DNA of 64,000 bases, taken from contig CM050450.1 of NCBI GenBank assembly GCA_027563935.2, forward strand, positions 30,491,439 to 30,555,438, read 5' to 3'. Every line of letters starts with the position of its first letter. The stretch's first letter is position 1. This stretch comes from Costus lasius. Taxonomy: Eukaryota; Streptophyta; Magnoliopsida; Zingiberales; Costaceae. Shown here in pieces: positions 22,145 to 33,594 of the stretch. Below the pieces are notes generated by a model, which ran no database searches, had not been told where the DNA came from, and saw nothing but the letters and a program-made list of their open reading frames with translations. Both the position numbers and the translations under genes were made by a program.

Positions 22145-23018
22145 TATACCTTTTCCCCAGAGGATTGTGCAAGCCAAGTTAGATAGGCAATTTGGGAAAT
22201 TTCTAGATGTTTTAAAAAAGCTGTATATTAACATTTAATTCACTAATGCCTTATCTCAATTGCCTACATATGCGAAATTTTTGAAAGAGATTTTGTCCAA
22301 TAAAAGAAAAATAGAGGACTATGGTACTGCGGCATTAACTGAGGAATGCAGTGCTATTATTCAAAACAAGTTGCCACAGAAATTAAAAGATCCAGGTAGT
22401 TTCTCTATTCCTTGTTTGATTGGAAGCATGGCTTTTGACCAAGCCTTATGTGACTTAGGAGCCAGTGTGAGCCTAATGCCTTTGTCTGTGTGTAGGGAAC
22501 TGGATATGGGAGCTCCTAAACCAACTTCAATATCTTTGCAGCTCGCCGATCGTTCAGTGAAGTATCCTGTATGTATTCTTGAGGATGTTCTGATCCAAGT
22601 TGGTAAGTATTTTGTACCAACTGACTTTCTAGTTCTTGAGATGGAAGAAGATGCAAAAATTCCTATTATTCTTAGTAGACCATTCTTAGCCACTGCAGGA
22701 GCAATTATTGATGTAAAGAACGGTAAACTCACTTTAAATATTGGTGATAAAAAAATTGAATTTGATTTGAATGATTTCATGAAGAAACCTTCATATACTA
22801 GTTCATGCTATAGTGTTCATGCTGTAGATGATGTAGTTTATGATCTTGGTTTCTTATTTGATAATCCTTCTTATTTTGATACTGATTCTTGTGATAAATC
22901 TTATGTTGATATTCATGATTCCAATTCTAGTTCTGATTCTAGTGCTGAAACTCGTGATATGTTGGACTGCACTGTATTTGATAATGAAGAAGAGAAAATT
23001 TTCAAAAGTAGAACTTAA
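22145..23018 (+). pseudogene. pol: Athila-A Gag C-terminus and aspartic protease
   Basis: A frame starting before the first ATG (QAKLDRQFGKFLDVLKKLYI, with a stop near 22240) leads into 22260-23018. Protease is clear: ALCDLGASVSLMPLSV with the catalytic Asp in DLGAS (Athila-type variant of DTG/DSG), then LVLEMEEDAKIPIILSRPFL and GAIIDVKNGKLTL. A low-complexity Asp/Ser tail (DSNSSSDSSAE) follows. The frame stops at 23016-23018. The family enzyme matures the Gag-Pol polyprotein. The protease domain itself is uninterrupted, but its context is broken on both sides. Confidence 0.88.
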
Positions 23019-23059
23019 AGCTTTACCTGATAATCTCGCTATGAATTTCTTGGCCCTAA

Positions 23060-24592
23060 CTCTACTTACCCTGTTATTGTTGATGCTCAATTAGATGAAA
23101 CGTAGACTGATTTGCTCTTGAAGGAGTTGAGGATACATAAAAAGGTAATTGGGTATACCATTGATGATTTAAAGGGAATTAACCCTTCTTTTTGTATGCA
23201 CAGGATTCATATGCAGGAGGAGCACAAACCAAATGTGGATTTCCAAAGAAGACTCAACCCATCTATGAAGTAAGTTGTAAAGAAGTAAGTTTTGAAATTG
23301 CTTGATGCAGGTATTATCTATCCTATCTCTGATAGTAACTAGGTAAGTCCTGTGCATTGTGTTCCAAAAAAGGGAGGTGTCACAATTATGAAAAACAAAG
23401 ACAATGAGTTGATTCCTGTTAGAAAAGTAACTAGTTGGCGCATGTGTATAGATTATAGGAAATTAAATGCAGCCACTAGGAAAGACCATTTCCCCTTACC
23501 TTTTATTGATCAAATGGTTGAGAGACTTGCAAATCATTCTTATTTTTGCTTCTTAGACGGATATTCTGGTTTTTTACAAATTCCTATACATCCTGATGAC
23601 CAAGACAAGACCACCTTTACTTGCCCATATGGTACTTTTGCAGATAGAAGGATGCCTTTTGGTTTGTGTAACGCACCTGCTACCTTTCGGAGGTGTATGA
23701 TGGCCATATTTTCTGAATTCCTTGAAGATTTTATGGATGATTTTTCTGTATATGGTTTCTCTTTTGATGATTGTTTGGCTAATTTATCTCGAGTCTTGCA
23801 GAGGTGCGAAGAAACTAACCTTGTCCTTAACTAGGAGAAATGTCATTTCATAGTTAGACAGGGAATAGTTTTGGGGTACCTTATTCTAGAAAGGGGATAG
23901 AAGTCGACAAAGCAAAAGTTAAAGTGATTGAGAAGTTGGCACCACCCACAATGGTTAAAGAGATTAGAAGATTCTTGGGACATGCAGGATTTTACCGGTG
24001 CTTTATCAAGGATTTATCTAAACTTGCTAAACCACTCACTAATTTACTTTGTAAAGATGCTAAATTCTGTTTTGATGAGAATCGTTTGCTTGCTTTTCAG
24101 GAACTGAAGAAAGCTATAATATCAGTACCTATCATGCAACCACTTTATTGGGAACTGCGTTTTGAGCTTATGTGCAATGCCAGTGATTTTGCTGTAGGAG
24201 CAGTTCTAGGTCAAAGGAAGGAAAAGAAGCCTTATGTGACTTATTATGTTAGTAAAGCTTTGGATGAGACACAAAGGAATTAAACCACAACTGAGAAGGA
24301 ACTTTTAGCTATTGTTTTTGCTTTTGATAAATTTAGGTCTTATTTGATAAATTCGAAAGTTGTGGTATACACTGATCATGCAGCCGTTAAGTATTTGATG
24401 CAGAAGAAAGATAGTAAACCGCGTCTACTTAGATGGATTTTGCTTCTACAAGAGTTTGACTTGGAAATCAAGGACAAGAAAGGAACTGAAAATTTTGTTG
24501 CAGATCATCTTTCGAGGATAATTGTAGATGATGATAAAGGTGATACAATCAATGATTCCTTCCCTGAAGAACAACTCTTGAGTATTGAATAG
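23060..24592 (+). pseudogene. pol: Athila-A reverse transcriptase and RNase H, broken
   Basis: The linker contains FCMHRIHMQEEHKP, QRRLNPSMK and KLLDAGIIYPISD, with stops near 23105 and 23270. Reverse transcriptase runs 23352-23834: WRMCIDYRKLN, FLDGYSGFLQIPIHPDDQDK, RRMPFGLCNAPATF and FMDDFSVYG (the catalytic Asp pair), then TAG. After a frame change the thumb follows at 23924 (RRFLGHAGFYRCFIKDLSKL), then RNase H ([44 protein letters not shown]) with a stop at 24281 and an end near 24592 at ADHLSR. At least five lesions are visible. The first RNase H Asp appears changed (CNASDF where DASDF is usual). Confidence 0.9.
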
Positions 24593-24595
24593 ATC

Positions 24596-25853
24596 AAGGC
24601 TCCATGGTAAGCTGATATAGTGAATTATCTTGTTGCTAATGTTTTTCCTCTTGATTTGAGCTATCAAGGAAAGAAGAAATTCTTCGCTGAGGTAAAATAC
24701 TATTTTTGGGATGAGCCCTATGTATTTAGGAGGTGTGCAGATGGAATATTTAGAAGATGTATCCCAGAAGAGGAGATCAAGGATATATTATTTCAGTGTC
24801 ATGGATCAACTTATGGAGGGCACGCTAGTGCTGAGAAGACTATTTTTAAAGTACTACAATCTAGATTTTATTGGCCCTCTTTATTTAAAAATGCTAAAAT
24901 TTTATACTGTCTTGTGATAGTTGCCAAAAGACAGGGAACATCAACAAGAGGAACGAGATGCCATTGTCCACAATTCTTGAAGTTGAAATATTTGATGCCT
25001 GGGGGATTGATTTTATGGGACCGTTTCTATCGTCTGGAAGTAATATATATATACTTGTGGCAGAAGACTTTGTTAGTGGGTGGAAGCCATTACTTCTCCT
25101 ACTAATGATTCTAGGATTGTTGTTAAATTGTTTAAAAAGATTATCTTTCCACGATTTGGGATACCACGAGTAGTAATTAGTGATGGAGGCTCTCACTTTA
25201 TTGAGCACAAATTTTCAGCTTTGCTTCGAAAGTATGGGGTAAATCATAGAGTTGCAACACCTTACCATCCCCAAACAAGTGGACAAGTTGAGTTATCAAA
25301 TAGAGAAATCAAAGGGATATTGGAAAAAATAGTGTCGAGAACAAGGAAGGACTAGGCTTTCAAGCTTGATGATGCGCTTTAGGCATACCAGACTGCTTTC
25401 AAAACACCAATAGGTATATCTCCTTTTCAATTGGTTTATGGAAAATCATGTCACCTTTCTGTAGAGCTCGAGCATAAGGCGTTCTGGGCGATCAAGGCAC
25501 TAAACTTAGACCTAAAAGACGCGGGAGAAAAACGTAAGTTGCAATTGAATGAGCTTGATGACATTAGACTCTTCGCTTACGAAAATGCAAAGATATATAA
25601 AGAGAGGACTAAAAGATGGCATGATCGACATATCCTTAGAAAGGAATTCCATCCAGGTGACTTTGTTCTTTTGTTTAATTCTAGGTTGAAACTTTTTCCT
25701 GGTAAACTTAAATCTCCATGGTCCGGACCTTTCCAAGTGAAGAAAACCTACCCCTATGGAGTAGTAGATATATGGAGCAACAAGACAGGGGAGTTTAAAG
25801 TTAATGGTCAGAGATTGAAGCATTACTTCCATGAAGAACAGACTGAGAAATGA
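24596..25853 (+). pseudogene. pol: Athila-A integrase, broken
   Basis: The zinc-binding region appears as QCHGSTYGGHASAEKT with FYWPSLFKNA, then frameshifts near 24930-24960. The catalytic core has Asp in WGIDFMGPF (about 25010), Asp in VISDGGSHF (about 25180) and Glu region [19 protein letters not shown] (about 25270). Downstream, [32 protein letters not shown] and KRWHDRH are typical of the Athila integrase C-terminus. The frame stops at 25851-25853. Stops near 25355 and 25380 and several frame changes make it inactive. Confidence 0.88.
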
Positions 25854-25892
25854 GAGAAGTTCCTACTTGATGAGCCTTGAACAAATCTTAAT

Positions 25893-25960
25893 GCGGAACG
25901 GTCAAGCTAAAAACCTAAAAAATTAGCGCTTCTTAGGAGGCAACCCAAGCACTCTTTTCT
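25893..25960 (+). other. Conserved post-pol block, copy 1
   Basis: Just after the integrase stop lies CGGAACGGTCAAGCTAA followed by TTAGCGCTTCTTAGGAGG and CAACCCAAGCAC. The same block recurs at 31427-31485 in Athila-B although the sequence around it has diverged. AAGCTAA and TTAGCGCTT can pair as an imperfect stem. I recall similar text after pol in other plant Athila-type elements; the function is unknown to me. Confidence 0.7.
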
Positions 25961-26082
25961 TTTTGTTTTTGCTTTTGTTTTTGTTTATTTGTGTACTAAC
26001 TTTTTCTTTTTCTCTTTGTAGGTAATTTCAGATTGATTTTTTTTTTGTGATAAACGGCGATCTCTGAATTTTTTTTATAAAT

Positions 26083-26500
26083 TACGGTACTGCCGTAATG
26101 GTTTTTACGGTACCGTAATGCGTATACGGTACTACCGTAATGTATTTTACCGCCCGTAATTTTAGTCTGTTTTCGTCTAGAAGGTTTCACCTATGTTATG
26201 ACACCACCGTAATGCTTTTCATGGTACCATATTTTTGAGTCATTTTCGACTAGAAAAGTTTCTAAGAGTTATGAAGATTACGACACTGCCGTGATTCTTT
26301 TATGGTACCATTTATTTGGGTAGTTTTCTTACATAAACTTTTAGAATTTTTGAGCAAATTACGGTAGTGCTGCCTTATCTTTACGATACCGAAATTTGAT
26401 GCATTTTTCCTACTGAGAGTTCGTTCGACTTTACGGCACTACCGTAAACATTTTATGGTGCCGTAATTGTGCCAACCCCATGCGATTTTAATGCCGTGTT
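26083..26500 (+). repeat. Palindrome cluster P1 (ACGG..CCGT) upstream of post-pol ORF
   Basis: About ten scattered copies of variants such as TTACGGTACTGCCGTAAT, ACGGTACCGTAAT and ACGGCACTACCGTAA lie in otherwise AT-rich text, between the post-pol block and the ORF at 26907. The same motif type occurs in the LTRs (P2, P4, P5) and in Athila-B (P3). Confidence 0.85.
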
Positions 26501-26906
26501 TAGGGTTTCGGTGCCGTGATTTAAGGTTTTTCCGCTCAAGATCACGCTGACTTGTGATTTTCTTCAAATCTTTGCTTCCAAACCCACAAACAACCTTTCT
26601 TAACCATCTCCGACCAATTTCCACCTGAGATTTTGAAGTTTTCGAGCTCGAATGAGCTCAGTAGCCGTTCAACCGCCGATTTTCCGCCCTTTTTGATTTC
26701 TCTTCGTCTGAGCCCAATTCGATCGATTTGTACTTCAAGGAGCTTCGAAGGAGGGAGAAGATCGTTCCTGAAATAGATTTAAAGCTCGAGTTTAGCTCAG
26801 AAGCTCAAATTTGAGGGTTTCGAACAGACTTGTTCAGCCTCATTCTTCCTTGTTCGGAAACACTTCTGCCTTCAGTTTTTCTTCAAAAGTTCTTTGAATC
26901 TTTTGC

Positions 26907-28308
26907 TTGCATATTACCATGGCACCAATGAAGAGAGTTGTCTCTAAGAGAAAGGGGAAGGCCCAAGCTGAATCCTCATCCCCAGCTCCACCATCAAACC
27001 CATTTGGAATAGTGTTTAGAGATGAAGTTCAAGAACAGAGATACAATCATCTACTTACCAGACGCATAGTAAAGACTAAATATGTTGATATGAGTGCGTT
27101 GGAACTTTGGGGCTTAAGGAGGATGCTTTTATTGATGTTTGATCAGATTGCAACAAAGAAATTCTTTAGCATGACTCCTCAAACTTATGTACCCCTACTG
27201 TTGGAAATTCTAAGCAATTTAGAGATGGATTGGGATGAGTACACCGATCGCCCAGCTACAGGGGAGATTAAATTTTGGATGGCCAATGAGGAAAAGAAAC
27301 TCACACTTGGAGAGATTAGACATATTTTTCACTTACCGAATGAGGGGCGCACCGAGCCACCTATTGGGTTCATCGAGAATGTCTTTTGGAACCAAATCAC
27401 CGCAGAAACCAGATTCTCTCCTTCCTCAGCAAGAGCTACTAGCATCTCCAACCCGTGCATCAAATATGCCCATCGAGTTCTAGCTCATACTATTTTCGGG
27501 CGAGGGGACAGTCACGGTATGGTCCGTCATTCTAAATTATTCTTCCTTTGGTACATGCTTTACAAGTATTTTGTGGATGTTGCTTTCTTTTTCATGAAAC
27601 ATTTGGACAAGGTAGCTAGAGCTAAAAAGGGCACGATTGTGATAGGAGGATTCCTCACTCCTATAGCACTTTATTTGGGGATTGAGCCCTATAGTATTGA
27701 TGTTGCCAGGGGCAATGCCACAATTGACATTGAATCCTGCATTGCCATGAAAATGATTTTGAGGGATGGGGATACGTATTGTTTCATTCTGCAGCCTAGG
27801 CTTCCCACTTTGCCATTGTCAAACCCAAGAAGACCCACAGTGGAAAACCAAAAAAAACTGGAAGTTATCCCCAAGTGCTACTGCTTATGCCACCCCTGCA
27901 CCTGTGGATTCTGTACCACCATGACCAGCTACCTGGGGTGATGACCCATTTGGGATGGGTATAGATTCTTCACCCTCCAGAGCTGCAGATCCACCACCCT
28001 CCAGGGCTGCCGATCCACCACCGCACAGAGCTACCGGATCCTCTTCACATCATGCAGCCCCAGATCCAAGTGGATGACAAAGCTATCAAGACCCTCGTTT
28101 CCAGTCTCTTTCTGCCGATGTGCACCGATTGACATCTACCGTCGGGAGGATATTCGATTATGTGGTGCATATACATGATGACGTTAAAGAAATCAAAGAC
28201 TACCTTCATCTCAAGCGCAGAGGTGATGGAGAAGGAGGATCTCGGGGTGACCCCATGGATGCCACCCCAACTGAGGGAGATGACGTGGAGACGGACTCTG
28301 ACGAGTAA
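26907..28308 (+). pseudogene. Athila-A post-pol ORF (transposon-associated protein), frameshifted near its end
   Basis: The main frame is 26907-27941 (344 codons). The second ATG, MAPMKRVVSKRKGKAQ at 26919, has a basic start and may be the real initiator. Residues about 35-300 resemble the plant transposon-associated domain of Athila ORF proteins (FRDEVQEQRYNHLLTRRI; LTLGEIRHIFHLPNEG). The frame changes near 27900; the new frame gives the repeats SRAADPPP twice and HHAAPDPSG, then a stop near 28073, then RLTSTVGRIFDYVVHIHDDVKEI and an acidic end PMDATPTEGDDVETDSDE to 28308. Athila-B keeps only the matching acidic tail (DPMDAAPED to 32273), which supports this C-terminus. I see no signal peptide or membrane segment, so it is not an evident env. 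Role unknown. Confidence 0.75.
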
Positions 28309-29618
28309 TGCTTTGTGAGTATTTCTTGCCCTATCACTATTTACTTATGCTTAATTGATTTTTGATGACTTACGTGTCCTTATAGGGAGGAATGACTTGA
28401 TGAACTTCTTGTGTCCACCGAATGATGACCTTCCACCTTTGTGTTTTAACTGCTAAAATTTATTCGATTTAGTTGTATAAGATGATATGATGATAGTTCG
28501 ATTTGGTTGTATGTGATGTTCTAATATTTGAGATTGATATTCTGTGAGTGGTATGGTGTATGACTTGGTTAATGTGATGATGATTTTAGTTCTGATTTGG
28601 TAATTATGTGATAAATGCCTATGTGGTCTGTTCTAATCATGAAAATACTGTTGTTATTATGCCAAAATTTTTCTTGACGATAAATTATTGTACATGACAA
28701 TACTTGAGAATTGGAAATAGACCTAATATGCTGAATTTATTTCTTTGATATAATTTATCTGTTAAAATTTTTCATTGATTAATATACGAAGTTTTGGATA
28801 AATATATTGTTTAATGAATTAAATTTGAAAGAGAAGTAACTCCTTTAATAAAATGAGCATATGTTGTATGATTTTTGGATTGATATCAATTGATTAAACC
28901 TAGTAGATCATTAAAGTCCATGTTATCATTTGTTGGGAAGAAAAAATCTGAAATCCAAAAAGAAAAGTGACTCCTCTATTTGGCACTGCGAAAAATTGGC
29001 AGTGGGACCTAAAGACATGGGTTGAAGTCTGAAAAGAATAACTCCTCTTCTTGGCATTGTATTTGCAATGGTACCAAAGATAAGAGTTGAAGTGCAATTA
29101 AAAAGTATGTATCTATGTGGGTACATGCTATGAGAGAGATTCTTTGACATTAACTCCGCTATCTCGAGAAGATTTTTCCAACTTAAAGAGATATGAGTTC
29201 TATTATGTTGATTATGTGACCAATATATTCTAAATTTGTCACTAGAAGAAAGGTGGTATTCATTTTAGAAAATGTCAAAGATATGTAAAAAGAAGAGAGA
29301 AAATTTGAGTGGACAAAGATTTTGTGATTCATATTCCTGTAAACAAAGATATCATGGACTCAAAACTAAAACTAGGTGAACTCATGAGATTGAAGTTCTG
29401 TTTATGCACAGTGCAAAATTTTACTTGATTGAGTTATGGATCTTAAAGATTGAATTCGGAGGACGATATATTTATTTGAAATTTTAAGTTGTTATTTGAT
29501 GTGAATTTTTCATAAATAATTGTATGTTAGAAATTTATTCATCATCTGAAAGTTTATTTTCCATAATTAGTATTGATTTTTTTTTATTTGCTTGAGGACA
29601 AGCAAAGTTTGAGCCTTA
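28309..29618 (+). other. Athila-A 3' untranslated region, with two hairpins
   Basis: AT-rich non-coding stretch between the post-pol ORF and the 3' LTR, co-linear with 32274-33594 of Athila-B. It carries two short stem-loops, 28984-29004 (CACTGC with GCAGTG) and 29055-29070 (CATTG with CAATG), and the text TTGCTTGAGGACAAGCAAAG at 29588-29607, 12 bases before the LTR. No good polypurine tract is visible next to the LTR (GTTTGAGCCTTA). Confidence 0.75.
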
Positions 29619-31389
29619 TGTATTTTGATGACTCTAAATTTTATAGTAATTTTCATACTTATTAAATGGTCTTTTGGGGTCATAATCATGCTCTTTTGCT
29701 TATTTTTATGCCTTATCTATCCAATACTTCGGAGTCTACACCTTTCTTGATTTTTGATTAATTTCAGGTAAAATGGCATAATTTTGATAGATTTTTAAGC
29801 AATTTCAATACATATATGGATTTCAATCTTTAAGAGGAGTTTACACATCAAATTTCAAGTCAAATCGAGTTTTCCCACGAAATTACGGTAGTGCCGTAAT
29901 GAATATTATGGTCGTAATCTACAAATATGACACTACCGTAATGATTTTCATGGCCACTTCCCGTAGAAACTTTTTGGAAAATTACTGCACTACCGTAGTA
30001 TATTTTATGATATCGTAATTTTGGGCAAATTTCAGACAGAAACTTTGAGAAACAATCGAGAAGATTACGGCACTACCGTAACTAATTTTACAGTGCCACA
30101 ATTGCGGCACTACCGTAATTATATTCACGGTACCGCAATTTTTGGCCCAGTTTCCCGATTCTTCCGCTAGACATTTAAAAAGATGATTTCTTGAGCTTTA
30201 GGGCACCAATTGAAGATCCGTAAAAAGGGGAACGATTAGGATAAAGAGGGGAAGGATCTCATAGTGGAAGGAAGAATTTTTATTAACTATACACAGAGAA
30301 TTTCAAAGAACCACCGTCGCCCTAGGGTTTGTCGATTCCCAACGTACAAACCACCTCCGTCCACGAAATTTGAATGGAAGCTTTGCCTGAAGGAGGAGAA
30401 CATACACCAGAAGTTTCAGAGTGAAAGGAGATCGATCGAAGGAGAAATCAAAGAATTCGTGGGCGTCACCACTGTTCATTGAGTTTGAGAGCTAATTACG
30501 AGCTGTAATTTTCATTACAGCCCTGTTTAGTAAAATTTCTCCTTCTCTTTTGATTTCTGATCAATCTAAATAATGTTTTACTGTAATTCTTCAATCATGC
30601 TAGCTTAAACCTTCTTTTGGGACAAAGGGTGTAATCCCTTTAATCTCTTAATGACTAGATGATCTGTATTTCATCAAGATATTTTTGGTATGGTAATTTT
30701 ACTTAAGAGATTAATGTCTTTAATCTTTTTTAGTTTCAATCATTAACATGTGTTAGAGTTTTGTGATATGGACTGAAAAGTGATTTGCAAAACTTGGAAC
30801 CCTAAAATTGAGATTTAGGAACTTATCGTAAGAAATTAGGTTAGTTCTTATTTCTAGATTTTTGTAGTTAAATTCTTGTTAATGTTTTGATTTGGGAAAT
30901 ATTATTGAGTTAGAGATGAAAATAAGCTAGAGATAGATATTGGATTGTTTGAAAACCTTAAGTAAAACCTATGAAACTAAGGTATGAGAATACTTAGTTT
31001 TGCTTGAGATTTTAATATTGAGATGGAATGCACGAGAGTGATTTTTAATCTCTCTATTAAAGTTTACTTATATTAAACATTGAATTAATCCTACACGAGA
31101 GTGAGGATTGTTCTCTGTAATTTGACTGTGCGAAAGCGAGTTAATTTCTTTATTAAGTAAACTACATCTTTACCATAACAAGAATAAATTGATGAACACT
31201 TAATTATATCTAGTCATAGATATTAAGGTGGATGAACCCCTAGTCCCATCTCTTTATCTCTGATTTTTCGTATACCGTTCGATCGATTACTTTCATCATA
31301 CTCGATTTGTTTAGCTAGTACGAAATCAATTCGTTGGTATTTAAGAAAAGGTCTCTATGGTTCGATAACTTTTTATTAGTTCGGGTATC
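29619..31389 (+). repeat. Athila LTR shared by Athila-A (3') and Athila-B (5' side)
   Basis: It starts TGTATTTTGATGAC at 29619 and follows the 33595 LTR to GGGTATC at 31389, losing only the final 20 bases or so. It contains palindrome cluster P2 (29884-30145) and a hairpin at 30502-30521. The downstream sequence is post-pol DNA rather than a primer site, so this is the middle LTR of a tandem pair. The exact start is inferred from the inverted-repeat ends TGTGT/ACACA in the best-preserved copy. Confidence 0.8.
29884..30145 (+). repeat. Palindrome cluster P2 in Athila LTR
   Basis: Repeated variants of TTACGGTAGTGCCGTAATG, ACACTACCGTAATG and ACGGCACTACCGTAA, beginning about 265 bp into the LTR. 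Confidence 0.85.
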
Positions 31390-31426
31390 TCAGAATGGCG
31401 ACTCAAGGGACCACAATCAGATCTGA

Positions 31427-31485
31427 GTGCAGAACGGCCAAGCTAACGACCCTAAATTTAGCGCTTCTTGGGAGGCAATCCAAGC
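31427..31485 (+). other. Conserved post-pol block, copy 2
   Basis: GCAGAACGGCCAAGCTAACG, then TTTAGCGCTTCTTGGGAGG and CAATCCAAGCAC. It matches 25893-25960 closely while the flanks do not. Confidence 0.7.
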
Positions 31486-31576
31486 ACACCTACTTAGCTT
31501 AGTTTCTTTTATTTTAGTTTATTTTTAGAACTAATTTTTCTTTTCTTTTTACCAGAAAAATTAAAGTTTTCCGCAA

Positions 31577-31975
31577 AATATGGCACTACCATAATGCAAA
31601 TTATGGGCCGTAATTTCAGTCTGTTTTCATCCAGAAACCTTTGAGTCTTTTACGGCAGTACCATAAGTATTTTCACTAGCCATAATTTTGATCGATTTCA
31701 TTCCTGAGAGTTTTGCGTCTTTTACGACACTACTGTAATTAAAATTATGGGCCATAATTGCAGGCAATTTTCGACCAGAAAGTTTTTGTGGATTTACAGT
31801 AGGGACGTAATTGTTTTCACTGGCCGTAATTTTGTTCTATTTCTTGGAAAAAAAAATCAAAATCAAGTTTTACAGGACTGCCGTAATAAATTTCACGGTG
31901 TCGTAATTACGGCAATTTTTTGTCCAGAAAGTTCTAGGATTTTTACAGCACTGCCGTAAGGAATATTACAGTCGT
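31577..31975 (+). repeat. Palindrome cluster P3 (Athila-B, before ORF remnant)
   Basis: Degenerate copies such as GGCACTACCATAATG, TTTACGGCAGTACCATAAG and GGACTGCCGTAATAAA, in the same position relative to the post-pol block as P1. Confidence 0.8.
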
Positions 31976-32129
31976 AATTTCATTCATCCTACGCGATTCC
32001 GCTACCGTTTTTAGGATTTTTCACCTGTGCTTTCACACGTTCTTGTGCCGACTGGTTTGCCCTTACCCTCAAAGCTTTCCAGCGATCCTTTCCGCCCATC
32101 CCCGAGCTTCGATTTGGTGTTCTCCAGCT

Positions 32130-32273
32130 AGATCTAGTTGTTTCCTGGTCGGCTATGAGGACAGTAGGAGAGGTGGTGGAGATGAAGATGGAGGCCAAGG
32201 AGGACAGCATGATGATCCCATGGATGCAGCCCCTGAGGACATAGAGGAGATTGGATCTGATGCGGATGAGTAG
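32130..32273 (+). pseudogene. Athila-B post-pol ORF, C-terminal remnant
   Basis: The last codons read GGGDEDGGQGGQHDDPMDAAPE, then an acidic SDADE end and TAG. They match the acidic tail of the Athila-A ORF (DPMDATPTEGDDVETDSDE). About 300 upstream codons are deleted, and the remaining ATG at 32043 is in unrelated text. Not expected to be functional. Confidence 0.65.
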
Positions 32274-33594
32274 AGCTCGGTGAGTATCTTCTTCCTTACT
32301 TATTTGTATTTCATCTTCTATATCTTATTGATGATTCATGTTTTTATAAGGAAGGATTTCTCTTTCAAACTTTTTGTATCCGCTGCTTTCTAACTTCGAA
32401 TTACTCTATCATGATTCGATTTGGTTGTATTGCTATTGGTGATATTGATATTGGATTCGATATGGTTGTATAATATTCTATTGATATTGAGCACCTTGTG
32501 TAGGTGCATGATGATTCATGACGATTTTGTGACTTTAAACTTGATATATGCATTCTTCTCTTGTTATGGTTATATGCTTTAATCTTGTGGTGTGGTATGT
32601 TTTTGTGAAATTTTTGTTGACAATATGACTATCTTTATGCCTGTGATTAGGGATAGACCTATTATGATGAATTTATTTCTTTAATATATATCTGCCTATT
32701 GGAATTTTTCATTGATTGATGCATGAGATTTTGGGTAGATGTATTGTTTGATGAATGAGATCCAAGAGTGAAGCTACTTCTTTAAATAAAACAAGCATAT
32801 GGGTATGAATTTTGAATTGATTTCGAAGGGTTAGCTTAGTCGATGTTCAACCTATTTGCTATTTGTTGGGAAGAAAGATTCCATGATCCAATATAGAGAG
32901 TGATGACTCCCTTACTTGGCACTACGAAAAATTGGCAGTGGTACCAAAGACATGGGTTGAAATCTAAATAAAAAAAATGATGAGAGAGAAAAAAATATAT
33001 TAAGAGAATGACTCCTCATCTTGGCATCGTGTTGATTTGCGGTGGTACCAAAGTTAAGAGTTGAAGTCCAAGCAGAAAAGTATGTATCTATGTGGGTACA
33101 TGCTATGGAGCGAAATCGTTTCACATTAACTCCGCTATCTCGTGTAAGACTCTTCCTACCAAAGAGATATGAGTTCTATTGTATTGGTTATGTAATCAGT
33201 GTACTCTAAATTCGTCACCAGAAAAAAAAAGGGGTGGTAATCGAATTGGAGAATGTAAACGATACAAAAAAGGGAGTAACTTAAAAATTCTGAGTGGAAA
33301 AAGATCTTGGAAATCCTATTCGTGTAAACAAAAGTTTGGTGGGTTTGAACTAAAACTGGGTGAAATCTTGAGATTGAAATTCTATTTATTATATGAGTTG
33401 CAAAATTTTATTTGATTAAGTTATAGATCTTGAGGATTGAATTCAGAGGATAATATGTTTATTTGAGATTCTATGTAGCATTTGGTGACATTTTTCAGTG
33501 GTAATTATATTTTAGAAGTTTATTCTTCATAAGAAAGTTTATTCCTTTAATCAGTTTTTTATTTTGCTTGAGGATAAGCAAAGTTTGAACCTTA
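32274..33594 (+). other. Athila-B 3' untranslated region, with two hairpins
   Basis: Co-linear with 28309-29618. Hairpins at 32920-32940 (CACTAC with GCAGTG, one mismatch) and 33025-33044 (CATCG with CGGTG). TTGCTTGAGGATAAGCAAAG at 33564-33583 precedes the LTR. No gene seen. Confidence 0.72.

Larger units (their letters stand above)
20043..31389 (+). mobile_element. Athila-A: Ty3/gypsy Athila-type element, decayed
   Basis: Order: the last 240 bp of the 5' LTR (20043-20282, rest removed with the Chromo-1 junction), tRNA-Asp-type primer site, a short gag remnant, an unrelated block (about 20630-22140), gag end and protease, reverse transcriptase, RNase H, integrase, a conserved post-pol block, a palindrome cluster, the post-pol ORF, 3' hairpins and the 3' LTR (29619-31389, lacking its last 20 bp or so). 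The retained 5' LTR end is nearly the same as 31171-31389, differing by about a dozen bases by eye. Assignment to Athila rests on the primer site, the motifs IILSRPFLATAGAI, FMDDFSVYG and KDHFPLPFIDQM, and the extra ORF. Confidence 0.88.

Noticed and set aside
22361..22780. 139-codon minus-strand frame
   Set aside because: Antisense shadow of the Athila-A protease frame.
26083..26500. CRISPR-like array of short repeats
   Set aside because: Unit spacing and unit sequence are irregular, no cas genes are present, and the region is part of a plant retrotransposon.
26907..27941. Post-pol ORF as a retroviral-type envelope gene
   Set aside because: No signal peptide, membrane segment or cleavage site is visible; it fits the Athila-associated ORF family better.
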